From: Modestobacter altitudinis
Lineage (GTDB): Bacteria; Actinomycetota; Actinomycetes; Mycobacteriales; Geodermatophilaceae
Assembly (NCBI RefSeq): GCF_005930475.1
Contig: NZ_SJEW01000026.1
Coordinates: 1-61,892 of the forward strand
Length of the DNA: 61,892 nt
Direction: 5' to 3'
Below, one piece after another: positions 43,405 to 51,222 of the stretch. The notes below the pieces were generated by a model. That model saw only the letters and a program-made list of their open reading frames with translations, searched no databases and had not been told where the DNA came from. The position numbers and the translations under genes are program-made. The stretch's first letter is position 1; each line of letters begins with the position of its first letter.

Positions 43405-44435
43405 GCCTGCGCCCCGTGCTGCTCGGTCTGCTCGGGCTCCGCACCGGCGTCGGTGGTCAGGCCCACCAGCGACGCGGTGGCCCGGGCCTGTTCCGCATCC
43501 CGCCGGTCCTGCGGCCGCACCGCCGCGCGTCGGGCCGAGACCAGGTAGCCGAGTCCGGCCGACGCCACGCCGAGGACCATCGCGCCGATCCGCGCCAGCG
43601 CCCAGACGTCACCGCGGAGCAGGTCCAGCAGGGCCCGGCCCACTCCCCGGGTCAGGACGGTCCGGACGAACGCCCGCTCCTCACCGAGGACGTCGGCGTC
43701 GGACCGGGACAACGCGGACATGACCTGCTTGCCCGATCCCTCGGCCCAGTTGCGGCGGAGGAAGAAGCCGAACGTCCGCCGCTCAGGCGGCACCTCGTGC
43801 GAGATCACCGCGCTCGGGACGAACCGCCACCTGGCGGTCGGTCCGATCCGGGCGTTCATCCGCAGGCAGAGCTCCGTGTCCTCCGGCTGGGAGGCGTGCC
43901 CGACCTTGCCGAACGCGTCGTCGAACCCGCCGACCGCGAGGAACGAGTCGCGGCGGACGGCCATGTTCCCGCCCCAGACGTTGCGGACGTCCGTGTCCTG
44001 CGATCGCGGCTCCGTGCCGCCGACCGTCCAGGAGAACTGCTGGGGGAACCACCGCGGGGTGCCGCCCGGCCACCGCGCCTCGACGGCTCCGCCGAGACCG
44101 GTCGCCTCGGGCGCTGCCCGGTGAGCTCGGACCAGGGCATCGATCCAGCCGGGGTCCGCCACCTCGTCGTCGTCCAGGAAGACCACCAGGTCGCCCTGGG
44201 CCACCCGGGCGCCGGTGTTCCGGCCGCCGGAAGCCCCGCGGGTGAACCGGTTGGCGACCACCACCGCCCGTTCGCCCAGCGACCGGCTCAGTCGCTCCAG
44301 CAGGAGGTCGTTGTGGTCGACGACCACGACGACCTCGCACGGGTGCGACTGCGCCAGCACCGACTGGACGGCCCGGAGGATCTCGTCCCACCGCTCCTCG
44401 GTGAAGCAGGGGATGACGACGGAGACCGTGGTCAT
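43401..44435 (-). CDS. Glycosyltransferase family 2, paralogue of the gene at 32201
   Basis: The 344-aa protein starts at ATG 44435. Motifs: VSVVIPCFTEERWDEI, VVFLDDDEVADPGW (DXD), PRWFPQQFSW, VRNVWGGNMAV, QPEDTELCLRM. A hydrophobic C-terminal segment (ARIGAMVLGVASAGLGYLV) is followed by a polar tail. The layout and many blocks match the GT2 gene at 32201-33193, so the pair arose by duplication. It probably works on a related sugar acceptor. Coupled by 4-nt overlaps on both sides. Confidence 0.87.
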   Translation of the reverse strand: MTTVSVVIPCFTEERWDEILRAVQSVLAQSHPCEVVVVVDHNDLLLERLSRSLGERAVVVANRFTRGASGGRNTGARVAQGDLVVFLDDDEVADPGWIDALVRAHRAAPEATGLGGAVEARWPGGTPRWFPQQFSWTVGGTEPRSQDTDVRNVWGGNMAVRRDSFLAVGGFDDAFGKVGHASQPEDTELCLRMNARIGPTARWRFVPSAVISHEVPPERRTFGFFLRRNWAEGSGKQVMSALSRSDADVLGEERAFVRTVLTRGVGRALLDLLRGDVWALARIGAMVLGVASAGLGYLVSARRAAVRPQDRRDAEQARATASLVGLTTDAGAEPEQTEQHGAQA

Positions 44436-45376
44436 GCCGCGCCGCCGTGGCGGCCGGCCAGCTGGCCGGGGGAGGTGGGCACGAGCTCCGCGACCGTGTT
44501 GGGCTCGGTGCCCAGCTGCTGGACGACGTTGTCGAAGTGGTGCCGGACCACCACCGCGTCCGTCGCCGACCGGAGCTGCTGCGCCCGTGAGCGGTCGACG
44601 CGGGCACCCCGGCCGACGCCGTTCACCCGCTCGACCAGGAGCGCCCGGAGGACGCGGGACCCGTCCCGCCAGGTGTTGAGGTTGCTCTCGCCGTGGATGC
44701 GCTCGAACTCGAAGCTGGGGACTTCGCTGATGCTGAGGTGTGCCTTGGCGACGCGGGTGTTGATGATGGTCTCGATCTCGAAGCCGTCGCCCCACAGCTT
44801 GCCGTCGCGACCGACGTCCGCGGAGTCGAGCTGGAGCACCGGCAGGCAGTGGGCCCAGAAGGCGTTGTAGCCGTAGCAGAGGTCGGTGTAGCGGGTGCCG
44901 AACAGGACGTTCACCGCTCGGTTCAGCCAGCGGTTGCCCCACGCACGAGTGGGCGTGATGTCGGCGCTGCCACCGCCGCCGGCGAACCGGGTCCCCTTGG
45001 CGAAGTCCGCACCACTCATCAGGACCCTGACGTAGTCAGCGATCTCCCGGGGGTCGGCGGACCCGTCGGCGTCGAGCATGACGACGATGTCACCCGTGAC
45101 GGCGGCGAAGCCGCACGCGAGGGCGTTGCCCTTGCCGAGCCGGTTCTGCCGGACGATCCGGACGCCGGGGCGCAGGGAACGGGCGACGGCGATGGTGTCG
45201 TCGACGCTGCGGCCGTCGACGACGATGACCTCGTGCAGGTCGTCGGGAAGCGCAGCGAAGACCGGGGGGAGGTTCTTCGCCTCGTTGTAGGTCGGGATGA
45301 CCACACTGACCTTGGGTGCTCGCGCATCCTCGGTCGTGGGGGTCGTCGTGGGCAGGTCGGCGGGTCCAGGGCTCAA
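44432..45376 (-). CDS. Glycosyltransferase family 2, polyprenyl-phosphate sugar synthase-like
   Basis: The 314-aa protein starts at TTG 45376 with GAGAGGA eight nt upstream. It has VSVVIPTYNEAKNLPPVF, EVIVVDGRSVDDTI, RLGKGNALACGF and VMLDADGSADPREI, as in dolichyl/polyprenyl-phosphate mannose or glucose synthases. There are no membrane spans after the catalytic domain, so it is a soluble or peripheral enzyme. It is the first gene of the nine-gene operon, preceded by a long non-coding leader. Confidence 0.87.
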   Translation of the reverse strand: MSPGPADLPTTTPTTEDARAPKVSVVIPTYNEAKNLPPVFAALPDDLHEVIVVDGRSVDDTIAVARSLRPGVRIVRQNRLGKGNALACGFAAVTGDIVVMLDADGSADPREIADYVRVLMSGADFAKGTRFAGGGGSADITPTRAWGNRWLNRAVNVLFGTRYTDLCYGYNAFWAHCLPVLQLDSADVGRDGKLWGDGFEIETIINTRVAKAHLSISEVPSFEFERIHGESNLNTWRDGSRVLRALLVERVNGVGRGARVDRSRAQQLRSATDAVVVRHHFDNVVQQLGTEPNTVAELVPTSPGQLAGRHGGAA

Positions 45377-45424
45377 CGCCAGGTCCTCTCGGGATCATGA
45401 CGGGCCCGGTTTCGCCACTGCTCA

Positions 45425-45460
45425 CCGTCGGGCTTCGGCGACCAAGAAAGTGCCCGACGG
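45425..45460 (-). promoter_or_regulatory. Leader hairpin upstream of the nine-gene operon
   Basis: CCGTCGGGC (45425-45433) and GCCCGACGG (45452-45460) form a perfect 9-bp stem around an 18-nt loop, 49-84 nt ahead of the operon start codon. The geometry suits an RNA regulatory element better than an intrinsic terminator. Confidence 0.4.
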
Positions 45461-45709
45461 GTCATCGCTACCCGTAGTACGTGTGCATGGCTGTCATCCG
45501 GCGGGGTGCCTCGTCGCTGTGCACTGATGACGAGACCGGCCAGGTCCGACGTTTCCCCCGTGTGCCCCCTCGCTCGTCACCGCCGTGACCCTGAGTCACC
45601 AAGGCGCCATGAAAACAGTGTTGCCTGACTGGCGAAAACCTGTCCACCTGCATACGAGGTGGTACCGCTCCGGGGTTCATCCGGATGGGTGAAGACAGTG
45701 AACTCGCCG

Positions 45710-45738
45710 ATCAAACTGCACAAAGGGTAATCAATCAA
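45710..45738 (-). promoter_or_regulatory. Candidate promoter of the nine-gene operon
   Basis: Read on the minus strand, TTGATT (45738-45733) and TTTGAT (45715-45710) are separated by 17 nt in the AT-rich patch. Each matches the consensus at about four of six positions. Confidence 0.3.
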
Positions 45739-45914
45739 TGACTCTGAGCGGTGTGCGATCGGTCTCGGTGACCATCGTGACCACGTACGGGCCCACACAC
45801 CGTGACGCCGGCCGAGCACGACCGGGCGTCCCTCGCGCGGGACCTGCCGATCACTGGTTGTTCTGTCAGTGCAGGGACAGCCCCCGGGCCGCTGGCGCCG
45901 GGACGCAGCAGCCG

Positions 45915-46943
45915 TCAGCTCCCGCCGAGGTGGTCCAGCACCCGCCGGGCGCTCTGCTCCACGCTGGACGAGCGGGTGTCGATCGTCAGCTCGGCGTCGG
46001 TGGGCTCCTCGTACGGGTCGCTGATCCCGGTGAACTCGGCGATCTCCCCGCGGCGCGCCTTCGCGTACAGGCCCTTCCGGTCGCGGGCCTCGCACTCGGC
46101 CAGCGGCGTCGCCACATGGACCAGCACGAAGGAGCCCGGCCCGGCCTGCTCCTCCACCAGCCGGCGGGCGTCGGCACGGGTGGCGGCGTAGGGCGCGATC
46201 GGCGCGCACACCGCCAGCCCGCCGTGCTTGGCGATCTGCGCAGCCACCCAGCCGATCCGGCGCACGTTGGTGTCCCGGTCGGCCTTGGAGAACCCCAACC
46301 CGGCGGACAGGTGGGTGCGCACCTCGTCGCCGTCCAGCAGCGTGACCGTGTGCCCGCCCTCGAGCAGCAGCTCGACCAGCTTGCCGGCGATCGTCGACTT
46401 CCCGGCGCCGGACAGCCCGGTGAACATCACCGCCCGCCCGCCGGTGTGCGGCGGCGCCGGGTCGACGTGGCTGGCCACCGGCCCGGCGCCGTAGGCGGTG
46501 GCGAGCTCCAGCCAGGTCACCTCCGGTGCCGCGGCGGTCACCGGCACCGGGACGACGATCGTCTCCCGACCAGCGGCGCGGTCGGCCCAGACGGCGGCGC
46601 CGAGGGAGATGACCGCGGAGTCCGGGGCGGTGCCGGCCACCGGCAACAGCACCAGCAGCCGGTCGGGCAGGCCGGCGTCGCTCTCCGGCGGCGTGCCCAC
46701 CCAGGCGGCCGGCTCGGTCCAGCCGCGCGCCTGCAGCTCGGCGCGGACGCTGGCCGGCGAGCGCCAGCGCGGGATCTCGTGGACGGTCAGCCCGTCGGGG
46801 CTGGTGGTGGCCACCAGGACGCCCTCGGCGTCCTCGAAGTCGGTGCCCGGGGCGAGGTCGGGCGCGCCGGGGGTCAGGCCGAAGGCGTGCCGGGCCAGGT
46901 CGGCGAGCTGGGCGTGCAACAACCGGGTCCGGGTGGGGGCCAT
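45915..46943 (-). CDS. cysC: Adenylyl-sulfate kinase with N-terminal extension
   Basis: The 342-aa protein starts at ATG 46943. The C-terminal kinase half has the P-loop GLSGAGKST (about 176-184), LLDGDEVRTHLSAGLGF, and the family motif EFTGISDPYEEP. It phosphorylates adenosine 5'-phosphosulfate to PAPS. The N-terminal 165 residues lack recognisable catalytic motifs and may be a degenerate remnant of an ATP-sulfurylase/PUA-like part. PAPS is the sulfate donor for assimilation and for polymer sulfation. No sulfotransferase is visible here, although cysQ at 20911 handles the PAP by-product. Confidence 0.9.
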   Translation of the reverse strand: MAPTRTRLLHAQLADLARHAFGLTPGAPDLAPGTDFEDAEGVLVATTSPDGLTVHEIPRWRSPASVRAELQARGWTEPAAWVGTPPESDAGLPDRLLVLLPVAGTAPDSAVISLGAAVWADRAAGRETIVVPVPVTAAAPEVTWLELATAYGAGPVASHVDPAPPHTGGRAVMFTGLSGAGKSTIAGKLVELLLEGGHTVTLLDGDEVRTHLSAGLGFSKADRDTNVRRIGWVAAQIAKHGGLAVCAPIAPYAATRADARRLVEEQAGPGSFVLVHVATPLAECEARDRKGLYAKARRGEIAEFTGISDPYEEPTDAELTIDTRSSSVEQSARRVLDHLGGS

Positions 46944-46980
46944 GGCTGCAGTCTGGCAAGCCGCTGCGGCGGGGGGCAGC

Positions 46981-47145
46981 TCAGATGGCGGGGCGGACGA
47001 CGCCGCAGCGGCACCGGTACAGCGAGGACCCACTGAACGGGTCATCGCCCGACCGGGTGTACCGGTGCAGGTGCCAGGAGGCACCGTCAGCGCGGCGCAC
47101 GTCGGACCGGGGGCCAGCCAGCACGCCCTCGAGGAGTCGGATCAC
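46981..47145 (-). CDS. Small 54-aa protein with CxC motif
   Basis: GTG 47145 opens a frame to TGA at 46981 reading MIRLLEGVLAGPRSDVRRAD at the start and SSLYRCRCGVVRPAI at the end. The composition is protein-like, and the C-terminal CRCG could bind metal. It ends 38 nt before the cysC start, so the two may be cotranscribed. No family is recognised. The absence of a strong ribosome binding site lowers confidence. Confidence 0.5.
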   Translation of the reverse strand: MIRLLEGVLAGPRSDVRRADGASWHLHRYTRSGDDPFSGSSLYRCRCGVVRPAI

Positions 47146-47244
47146 CCGATGATCATGCGGTCATCGGGCCACGAAAGGCGAGACTGCCTCGTCTCCGTGA
47201 CGAAGATCACGTCCCTCGCCGGGGTGACCCTCGGCGGGACGACG

Positions 47245-47273
47245 GCGGTGCGGCGGTGTCACCGCCGCACCGC
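47245..47273 (-). terminator. Perfect 13-bp hairpin, probable terminator
   Basis: GCGGTGCGGCGGT (47245-47257) pairs exactly with 47261-47273 around a 3-nt loop. It begins immediately after the TGA of a 41-codon minus-strand frame (47274-47276), which is where a terminator for that frame would be expected. Confidence 0.6.
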
Positions 47274-47399
47274 TCAGCGGGCGGTACGGATGCGCTGGCA
47301 GCCCGAGCGCTGGGCGGCGAAGCCGGACTGCAGGGCGTCGGCGAGGGCGATCGCCGGGTCGAGGACCTCGGACACCGGAGCGGGAGCGGTGGTCGTCAT
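47274..47399 (-). CDS. Possible 41-aa small protein
   Basis: ATG 47399 opens a frame reading MTTTAPAPVSEVLDPAIALA, then DALQSGFAAQRSGCQRIRTAR and stop. It contains a likely amphipathic helix and a basic end. The perfect hairpin starting at the base after its stop supports it as a transcription unit. There is no good ribosome binding site and no recognised family. Confidence 0.42.
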   Translation of the reverse strand: MTTTAPAPVSEVLDPAIALADALQSGFAAQRSGCQRIRTAR

Positions 47400-47452
47400 G
47401 CCGGAAAGCTAGGGCAACGCTGTGTGCAGCCGCGGGCGACACACGGTGATCG

Positions 47453-48685
47453 TCAGGAGGGAGCGGTCGTGGTGTGCACTCCTGTCACACGGGCTGGACG
47501 GCGGCCGAGCGTGGCGTCCAGCCAGGCGTCGGTGCGCCGGTCCCAGGTCCGCTCGGCGGCCCAGTCGACCCGCTCCTTCGCGCAGCCGACCGGCTCGTCG
47601 ACGGCGGCGCGCATCGCCGCGGCCATCTCCTGCGCGGTCGCGACGACGGAGGTGTGCGGCGGGGTCTCGCCGGAGTGCTCCAGGTGCCCGGCGGTCGCGA
47701 CGACCGGCAGCCCGCGCGCGCAGTAGTCGTAGGTCTTCATCGACGACTGGCCCAGCGCGATGCCGGCGACGTCGGGGATGAGCCCGACCGTCGCGGCGTC
47801 CAGCACGTCGGCCAGCCGGGCGCGGGGGAGCAGCCCCTCGTAGCGGAACCGGCCGCCGGTCTCTCGCTCCAGCGCGAGGAACCGCTCGCGGGCCGCCTGC
47901 GCGGAGCTGGGGAAGACGAGCTGGCCGTGCACGGTGAGCGTCCAGTCCGGCAGTGCTGCGAGCAGCGCGCGGACGAGGTCGACGTCGAAACGCTCGGCGA
48001 TGCTGCCGACGTACACCGCGTGCCGCTCGCGGCGCTCCGCCGTCCGGGGTGCGGTCAGCAGCGTCTCGTCGGTGCCGTTGGGGACGACGACCGGCGTCCG
48101 GCCGGGGAAGAGGTCGGCCAGCACCGGGTTGACCACGACGACCTCGTCGGCCTCGTCGGCGATCCGGCGCAGCTGGTCGGGCAGGCCGCGGGCGTGCGGG
48201 AGCAGCCGGGCCCAGTCGTCGGTGCAGTCGAAGACCCGCCGTCCGGGGAGGGCGCTGGCGGCCCGCCACTCCCAGGGGAGCATGAACACCGACAGCTCCG
48301 GGTCCCAGCCCGAGCGGTGCAGGAAGCCGGCGAGCAGGCCGGCGTCCAGTCGCTCGGCGGCCGGGCTGCGCAGGCCGGGCTGGACGGTGGACCGCTCGGT
48401 GACGGCGATGCCGGTCTCCGGGCTCTGGAAGCGGGCCCGGCGCAGGTGCGCCCACCAGTTGCCCGGGTCGGTGCGCAACCGGCGGGCGTCGGCCGGTGCC
48501 TGCACGAAGCGGACCGGCAGGCCGCGCTGCACCAGCTGCCGGGCGATCATCTGCTCGCGGCGGATGGCAGGGTCCCACGGGTCCTTGGCGAGGAACCCCA
48601 CGCCCGTGCTCGGGGGATGTGCGTCCAGGGCCGGCGCTCCTCGCTCTTCCCGGGTGCCGACCCTCGATCGCTGTTGACGAGGCAC
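47453..48685 (-). CDS. Glycosyltransferase, GT-B fold
   Basis: The 410-aa form starts at GTG 48685; a shorter start at GTG 48601 (VGFLAKDPWDPAIRREQ) is equally possible because neither has a clear ribosome binding site. Features are WDPAIRREQMIARQLVQRG near the N-terminus, FDCTDDWARLLPHARG, VYVGSIAERFDVDLVRALL at the start of the second domain, and a donor-site region around VGLIPDVAGIALGQSSMKTYDYCARGLPVVAT. It resembles glycosyltransferases of GT4-like exopolysaccharide clusters (GumK/TuaH-like). It is divergent from the ATP-grasp gene. Confidence 0.83.
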   Translation of the reverse strand: MPRQQRSRVGTREERGAPALDAHPPSTGVGFLAKDPWDPAIRREQMIARQLVQRGLPVRFVQAPADARRLRTDPGNWWAHLRRARFQSPETGIAVTERSTVQPGLRSPAAERLDAGLLAGFLHRSGWDPELSVFMLPWEWRAASALPGRRVFDCTDDWARLLPHARGLPDQLRRIADEADEVVVVNPVLADLFPGRTPVVVPNGTDETLLTAPRTAERRERHAVYVGSIAERFDVDLVRALLAALPDWTLTVHGQLVFPSSAQAARERFLALERETGGRFRYEGLLPRARLADVLDAATVGLIPDVAGIALGQSSMKTYDYCARGLPVVATAGHLEHSGETPPHTSVVATAQEMAAAMRAAVDEPVGCAKERVDWAAERTWDRRTDAWLDATLGRRPARVTGVHTTTAPS

Positions 48686-48748
48686 CGCGGACCAGACTGT
48701 GCACGACCATGATGCGTGCTGCCGGTCGGCGCGAACGAGGAGGTGGCC

Positions 48749-49597
48749 GTGTCGGCGTGGCAGGGGCTGCTCGTCCGGCTGCCGCTGCCGGTCAAGCGCG
48801 CCGTGCTGTTCCGCCAGGCGCACGGCCGCTGGCCGCCGCGGACCCCGCGGACGTTCGTGGAGAAGGTGAACTGGCGGGTGGTGCACGACCGCCGTCCGCT
48901 GATCGGGCAGCTCGGCGACAAGCTGGCGATGAAGGCCTACGCGGCGTCCCGGTGTCCCTCGGTGCGGGTCCCCGCCGTGCTCTGGTCGGGGACGGACGTC
49001 GCCGCGTTCGCGGCCCTCGACCTGCCGTCCCGGTGGGTGCTGAAGCCCAACCACGGCACGATGCGGGTGCACATCGGCCGCGGCCGCCCGGACGTCGCCG
49101 AGCTGGCGCGGATCACAACCGGCTGGCTGGACGAGCCGCTGTTCCGGACCCGCGGGGAGTGGGTCTACAGCCAGGCGCGGCGGGTGTTGCTGGCCGAGGA
49201 GTTCCTCGGGTCGGGGGAGCCGCCGGTGGACTTCAAGATCCTGGTGTTCGGCGGGCGGGTGGCGCTGGTGCAGGTCGACACCGGCCGGTTCGGGGATCAC
49301 CGGCGGCGGCTCCACCGCCCGGACTGGACGCCGATCGACGTCGCCGAGGACGTCGCTGCCGGGCCGGTGACCGCTCCGCCCGCGCTGCTGCCGCGGATGC
49401 TCGAGGTGGCCGAGGTGCTGGGCGCGGAGTTCGACTTCGTCCGGGTGGACCTGTACGCCGTCGACGGCGAGGTGTGGTTCAGCGAGCTGACGCCCTACCC
49501 CGGCGGCGGGCTGGACCGCTTCGACCCGGCGCTGGACGTGTCGCTCGGCGCGCTGTGGCAGCTGCCGCCCCGCTCGGCTGTGCGGCGCCGGCGCTAG
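48749..49597 (+). CDS. TupA-like ATP-grasp ligase
   Basis: The GTG at 48749 follows GAGGAGG, so the 282-aa form is preferred over GTG 48716. The sequence matches the ATPgrasp_TupA family: PRTFVEKVNWRVVHDRRP, LGDKLAMKAYA, WVLKPNHGTMRVHIGRGR (ATP-binding Lys), VDFKILVFGGRVALVQVD and FDFVRVDLYAVDGEVWFSELT (metal-binding acidic residues). TupA in Bacillus makes the polyglutamyl part of teichuronopeptide. Here the protein may attach an amino acid or peptide to a uronic-acid polysaccharide. Confidence 0.85.
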   Translation: MSAWQGLLVRLPLPVKRAVLFRQAHGRWPPRTPRTFVEKVNWRVVHDRRPLIGQLGDKLAMKAYAASRCPSVRVPAVLWSGTDVAAFAALDLPSRWVLKPNHGTMRVHIGRGRPDVAELARITTGWLDEPLFRTRGEWVYSQARRVLLAEEFLGSGEPPVDFKILVFGGRVALVQVDTGRFGDHRRRLHRPDWTPIDVAEDVAAGPVTAPPALLPRMLEVAEVLGAEFDFVRVDLYAVDGEVWFSELTPYPGGGLDRFDPALDVSLGALWQLPPRSAVRRRR

Positions 49598-49606
49598 GGT
49601 CGGGTG

Positions 49607-49843
49607 ATGCTTCGTTGGGCCGGTGCGCTGCTGACGGCAGCAGTTCTGTCCGCATTCGCGTTCCTGCTGCTCACCGGGGACTACATCCGCGAAGGTCCGG
49701 TGCTGGTGTCCCTGAGCGAGGCGCACGGCATCCACCGTGGCGACGTCGGCATCGTCGCCTTCTGGACCATCGGGATGATCGGCCTGCTCATCGCTGCCTC
49801 GACCCGACCCCCCTCGAGGGCCCGGGAGACGGACCGCCGCTGA
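49607..49843 (+). CDS. Small two-span membrane protein
   Basis: The 78-aa protein begins MLRWAGALLTAAVLSAFAF, with spans at about residues 5-24 and 46-64, a short polar loop containing GIHRGD, and a basic tail. It lies nine nt downstream of the ATP-grasp gene and is probably cotranscribed. No family is recognised. ATG 49607 or GTG 49604 could start it. Confidence 0.65.
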   Translation: MLRWAGALLTAAVLSAFAFLLLTGDYIREGPVLVSLSEAHGIHRGDVGIVAFWTIGMIGLLIAASTRPPSRARETDRR

Positions 49844-49934
49844 CGTCGGGCTGGCATCGCGGCTCCGTGACGATGAGTTCCGGTGTGGATCCGGGTCTGC
49901 CTCTCCACGAGAGTGCCCACGCGAGGAGAACGTC

Positions 49935-50519
49935 ATGACCGCCACGTACACCTTCGACGTCTTCTGCAGCCTGGACGGCTTCGCGTCCTACGGCGCCGGA
50001 GGCGATTGGGGCGGTTACTGGGGCAAACAGGGTCCCGAGTTCCTCGACCACCGCCTCGCCGTGGTGAGCAAAGCGCAGCGGATGGTCCTCGGTGCCACCA
50101 CCTTCCGGCAGTTCCTCCACTTCCTGGGCCCGGGCAGCGCGGAGCCGGACGGCGGTGATCCGGTGAACACCCGGATGAAGAACCTGCCGACGACGGTCGT
50201 GTCGTCGACGCTCGAGGGACCCCTCGACTGGCCGGACGCCACCCTCGTGAGCGGGGATGCTGTGGACGTCATCGCCCGGCTCAAGGAGGAGTCGGACGTG
50301 CCGCTGCGCTCGCACGGCAGCCTGTCGCTGAACCGGGCGCTCATGGCGGCCGGCCTGGTGGACCGCGTCCAGCTGACGATCTTCCCGGTGATCACCGGCC
50401 GGACGGGGGAGGAGTCGGTCTTCCAGGGGGCGGCCGACTTCGACCTCGAGCTGCTCTCGGGTCGGACCTTCGACGGCCGCATCCAGGAGCTCGTCTACCG
50501 ACCCACCCTGCACGGCTGA
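49935..50519 (+). CDS. Dihydrofolate reductase-like / RibD C-terminal domain protein
   Basis: The 194-aa protein starts at ATG 49935 after GAGGAGAACGTC. It has the YTFDVFCSLDGFASYG N-terminus, RMVLGATTFRQF, and RSHGSLSLNRALMAAGLVDRVQLTIFPVITG, all typical of the actinobacterial RibD_C/DHFR-like family. Such proteins use NADPH in folate- or riboflavin-type reductions, but members outside folA and ribD rarely have a defined substrate. No tie to the polysaccharide genes is apparent. Confidence 0.87.
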   Translation: MTATYTFDVFCSLDGFASYGAGGDWGGYWGKQGPEFLDHRLAVVSKAQRMVLGATTFRQFLHFLGPGSAEPDGGDPVNTRMKNLPTTVVSSTLEGPLDWPDATLVSGDAVDVIARLKEESDVPLRSHGSLSLNRALMAAGLVDRVQLTIFPVITGRTGEESVFQGAADFDLELLSGRTFDGRIQELVYRPTLHG

Positions 50520-50656
50520 CGTTCGGGCGCTGGTTGCGCACGTCGGCAGCGCGTGTGACGCTCCCCGGCGTCGCGCTGTGCCGGCGCGGTCCTCCTCGGA
50601 TCGGCCGTGCTCGAGGCGCTGCTCCTGACCGTCGCGGACCGGCGCCGCGAAGGCCC

Positions 50657-51115
50657 TCAGCCACCAGCCGGAGCGGGCGGCTGATCAGCCGCTCCGTCGG
50701 GATCCGCCCAGTCCACGGAGACGTCCGTGAGATCCGCCAGGCTCGCCAACGGCACTGCGCGGCCCTCGCCCGCGCACGTGTCGAAGACCTCCAGTTCGCA
50801 GACCCGGCCGTGCAGGACGTGCAGCACGACGTCCACCCGGCCTCGGCTGGTGGCGGTGACCGCGACGCGATCGCTCCGGTCGGTGGCGGACAACTGTGCG
50901 ATCCGCTCGGGCGGGATGGCCGGCCGGCCGGTGCGCAGCCGCACCGATGAGCAGCCGCAACGGCAGGTCGCGTCCACGAAGACCGTGGCGACCTGGTCGA
51001 GCAGCAGCGGCTCGTCGACGGCCGCAGCCAACGCGGTGAGCAGCCGGCGCTCCGGGGCCGTCGGCGCACGAGGTGGGTCGAGGTCCCGCCAGACGGGGTC
51101 GCCGACGGTGTCCAC
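50657..51115 (-). CDS. Uncharacterised protein with CxCxC motif
   Basis: The protein-like part begins near DTVGDPVWRDLDPPRAPTAP, so GTG 51115 (152 aa) is a reasonable start; the open frame reaches 51265 and the true start is uncertain. The middle carries ATCRCGCSSVRLR, a compact cysteine motif, followed by beta-strand-like repeats (RVAVTATSRGRVDVVLHVLHG). No family was recognised. It is divergent from the frameshifted membrane protein gene. Confidence 0.6.
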   Translation of the reverse strand: MDTVGDPVWRDLDPPRAPTAPERRLLTALAAAVDEPLLLDQVATVFVDATCRCGCSSVRLRTGRPAIPPERIAQLSATDRSDRVAVTATSRGRVDVVLHVLHGRVCELEVFDTCAGEGRAVPLASLADLTDVSVDWADPDGAADQPPAPAGG

Positions 51116-51222
51116 GACGGCCAGTCTGGCCAGGGTGACCCGGGCGGACCAGCGGATTCCGCGGGCCGACCGTGACCGCGTCGGGACCCGGTGCGGCGGC
51201 CGGCGGCCCTGGGGTGCTCGCC

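Larger units (their letters stand above)
45377..45914. other. Long lower-GC leader region of the nine-gene operon
   Basis: No gene was found in these 538 nt. The part from about 45600 to 45760 is visibly less GC-rich than its surroundings and probably contains the operon promoter. The remainder would be a leader of about 330 nt, longer than needed for translation. A 9-bp hairpin and a candidate promoter within it are listed separately. Confidence 0.6.

Noticed and set aside
45660-45705. Plus-strand sequence resembling parts of a cyclic-di-AMP riboswitch (CCGGGGTTC and GGGTGAAG)
   Set aside because: The similarity covers only short GC-rich segments, and no plus-strand gene lies downstream; the next gene, cysC, is on the opposite strand.
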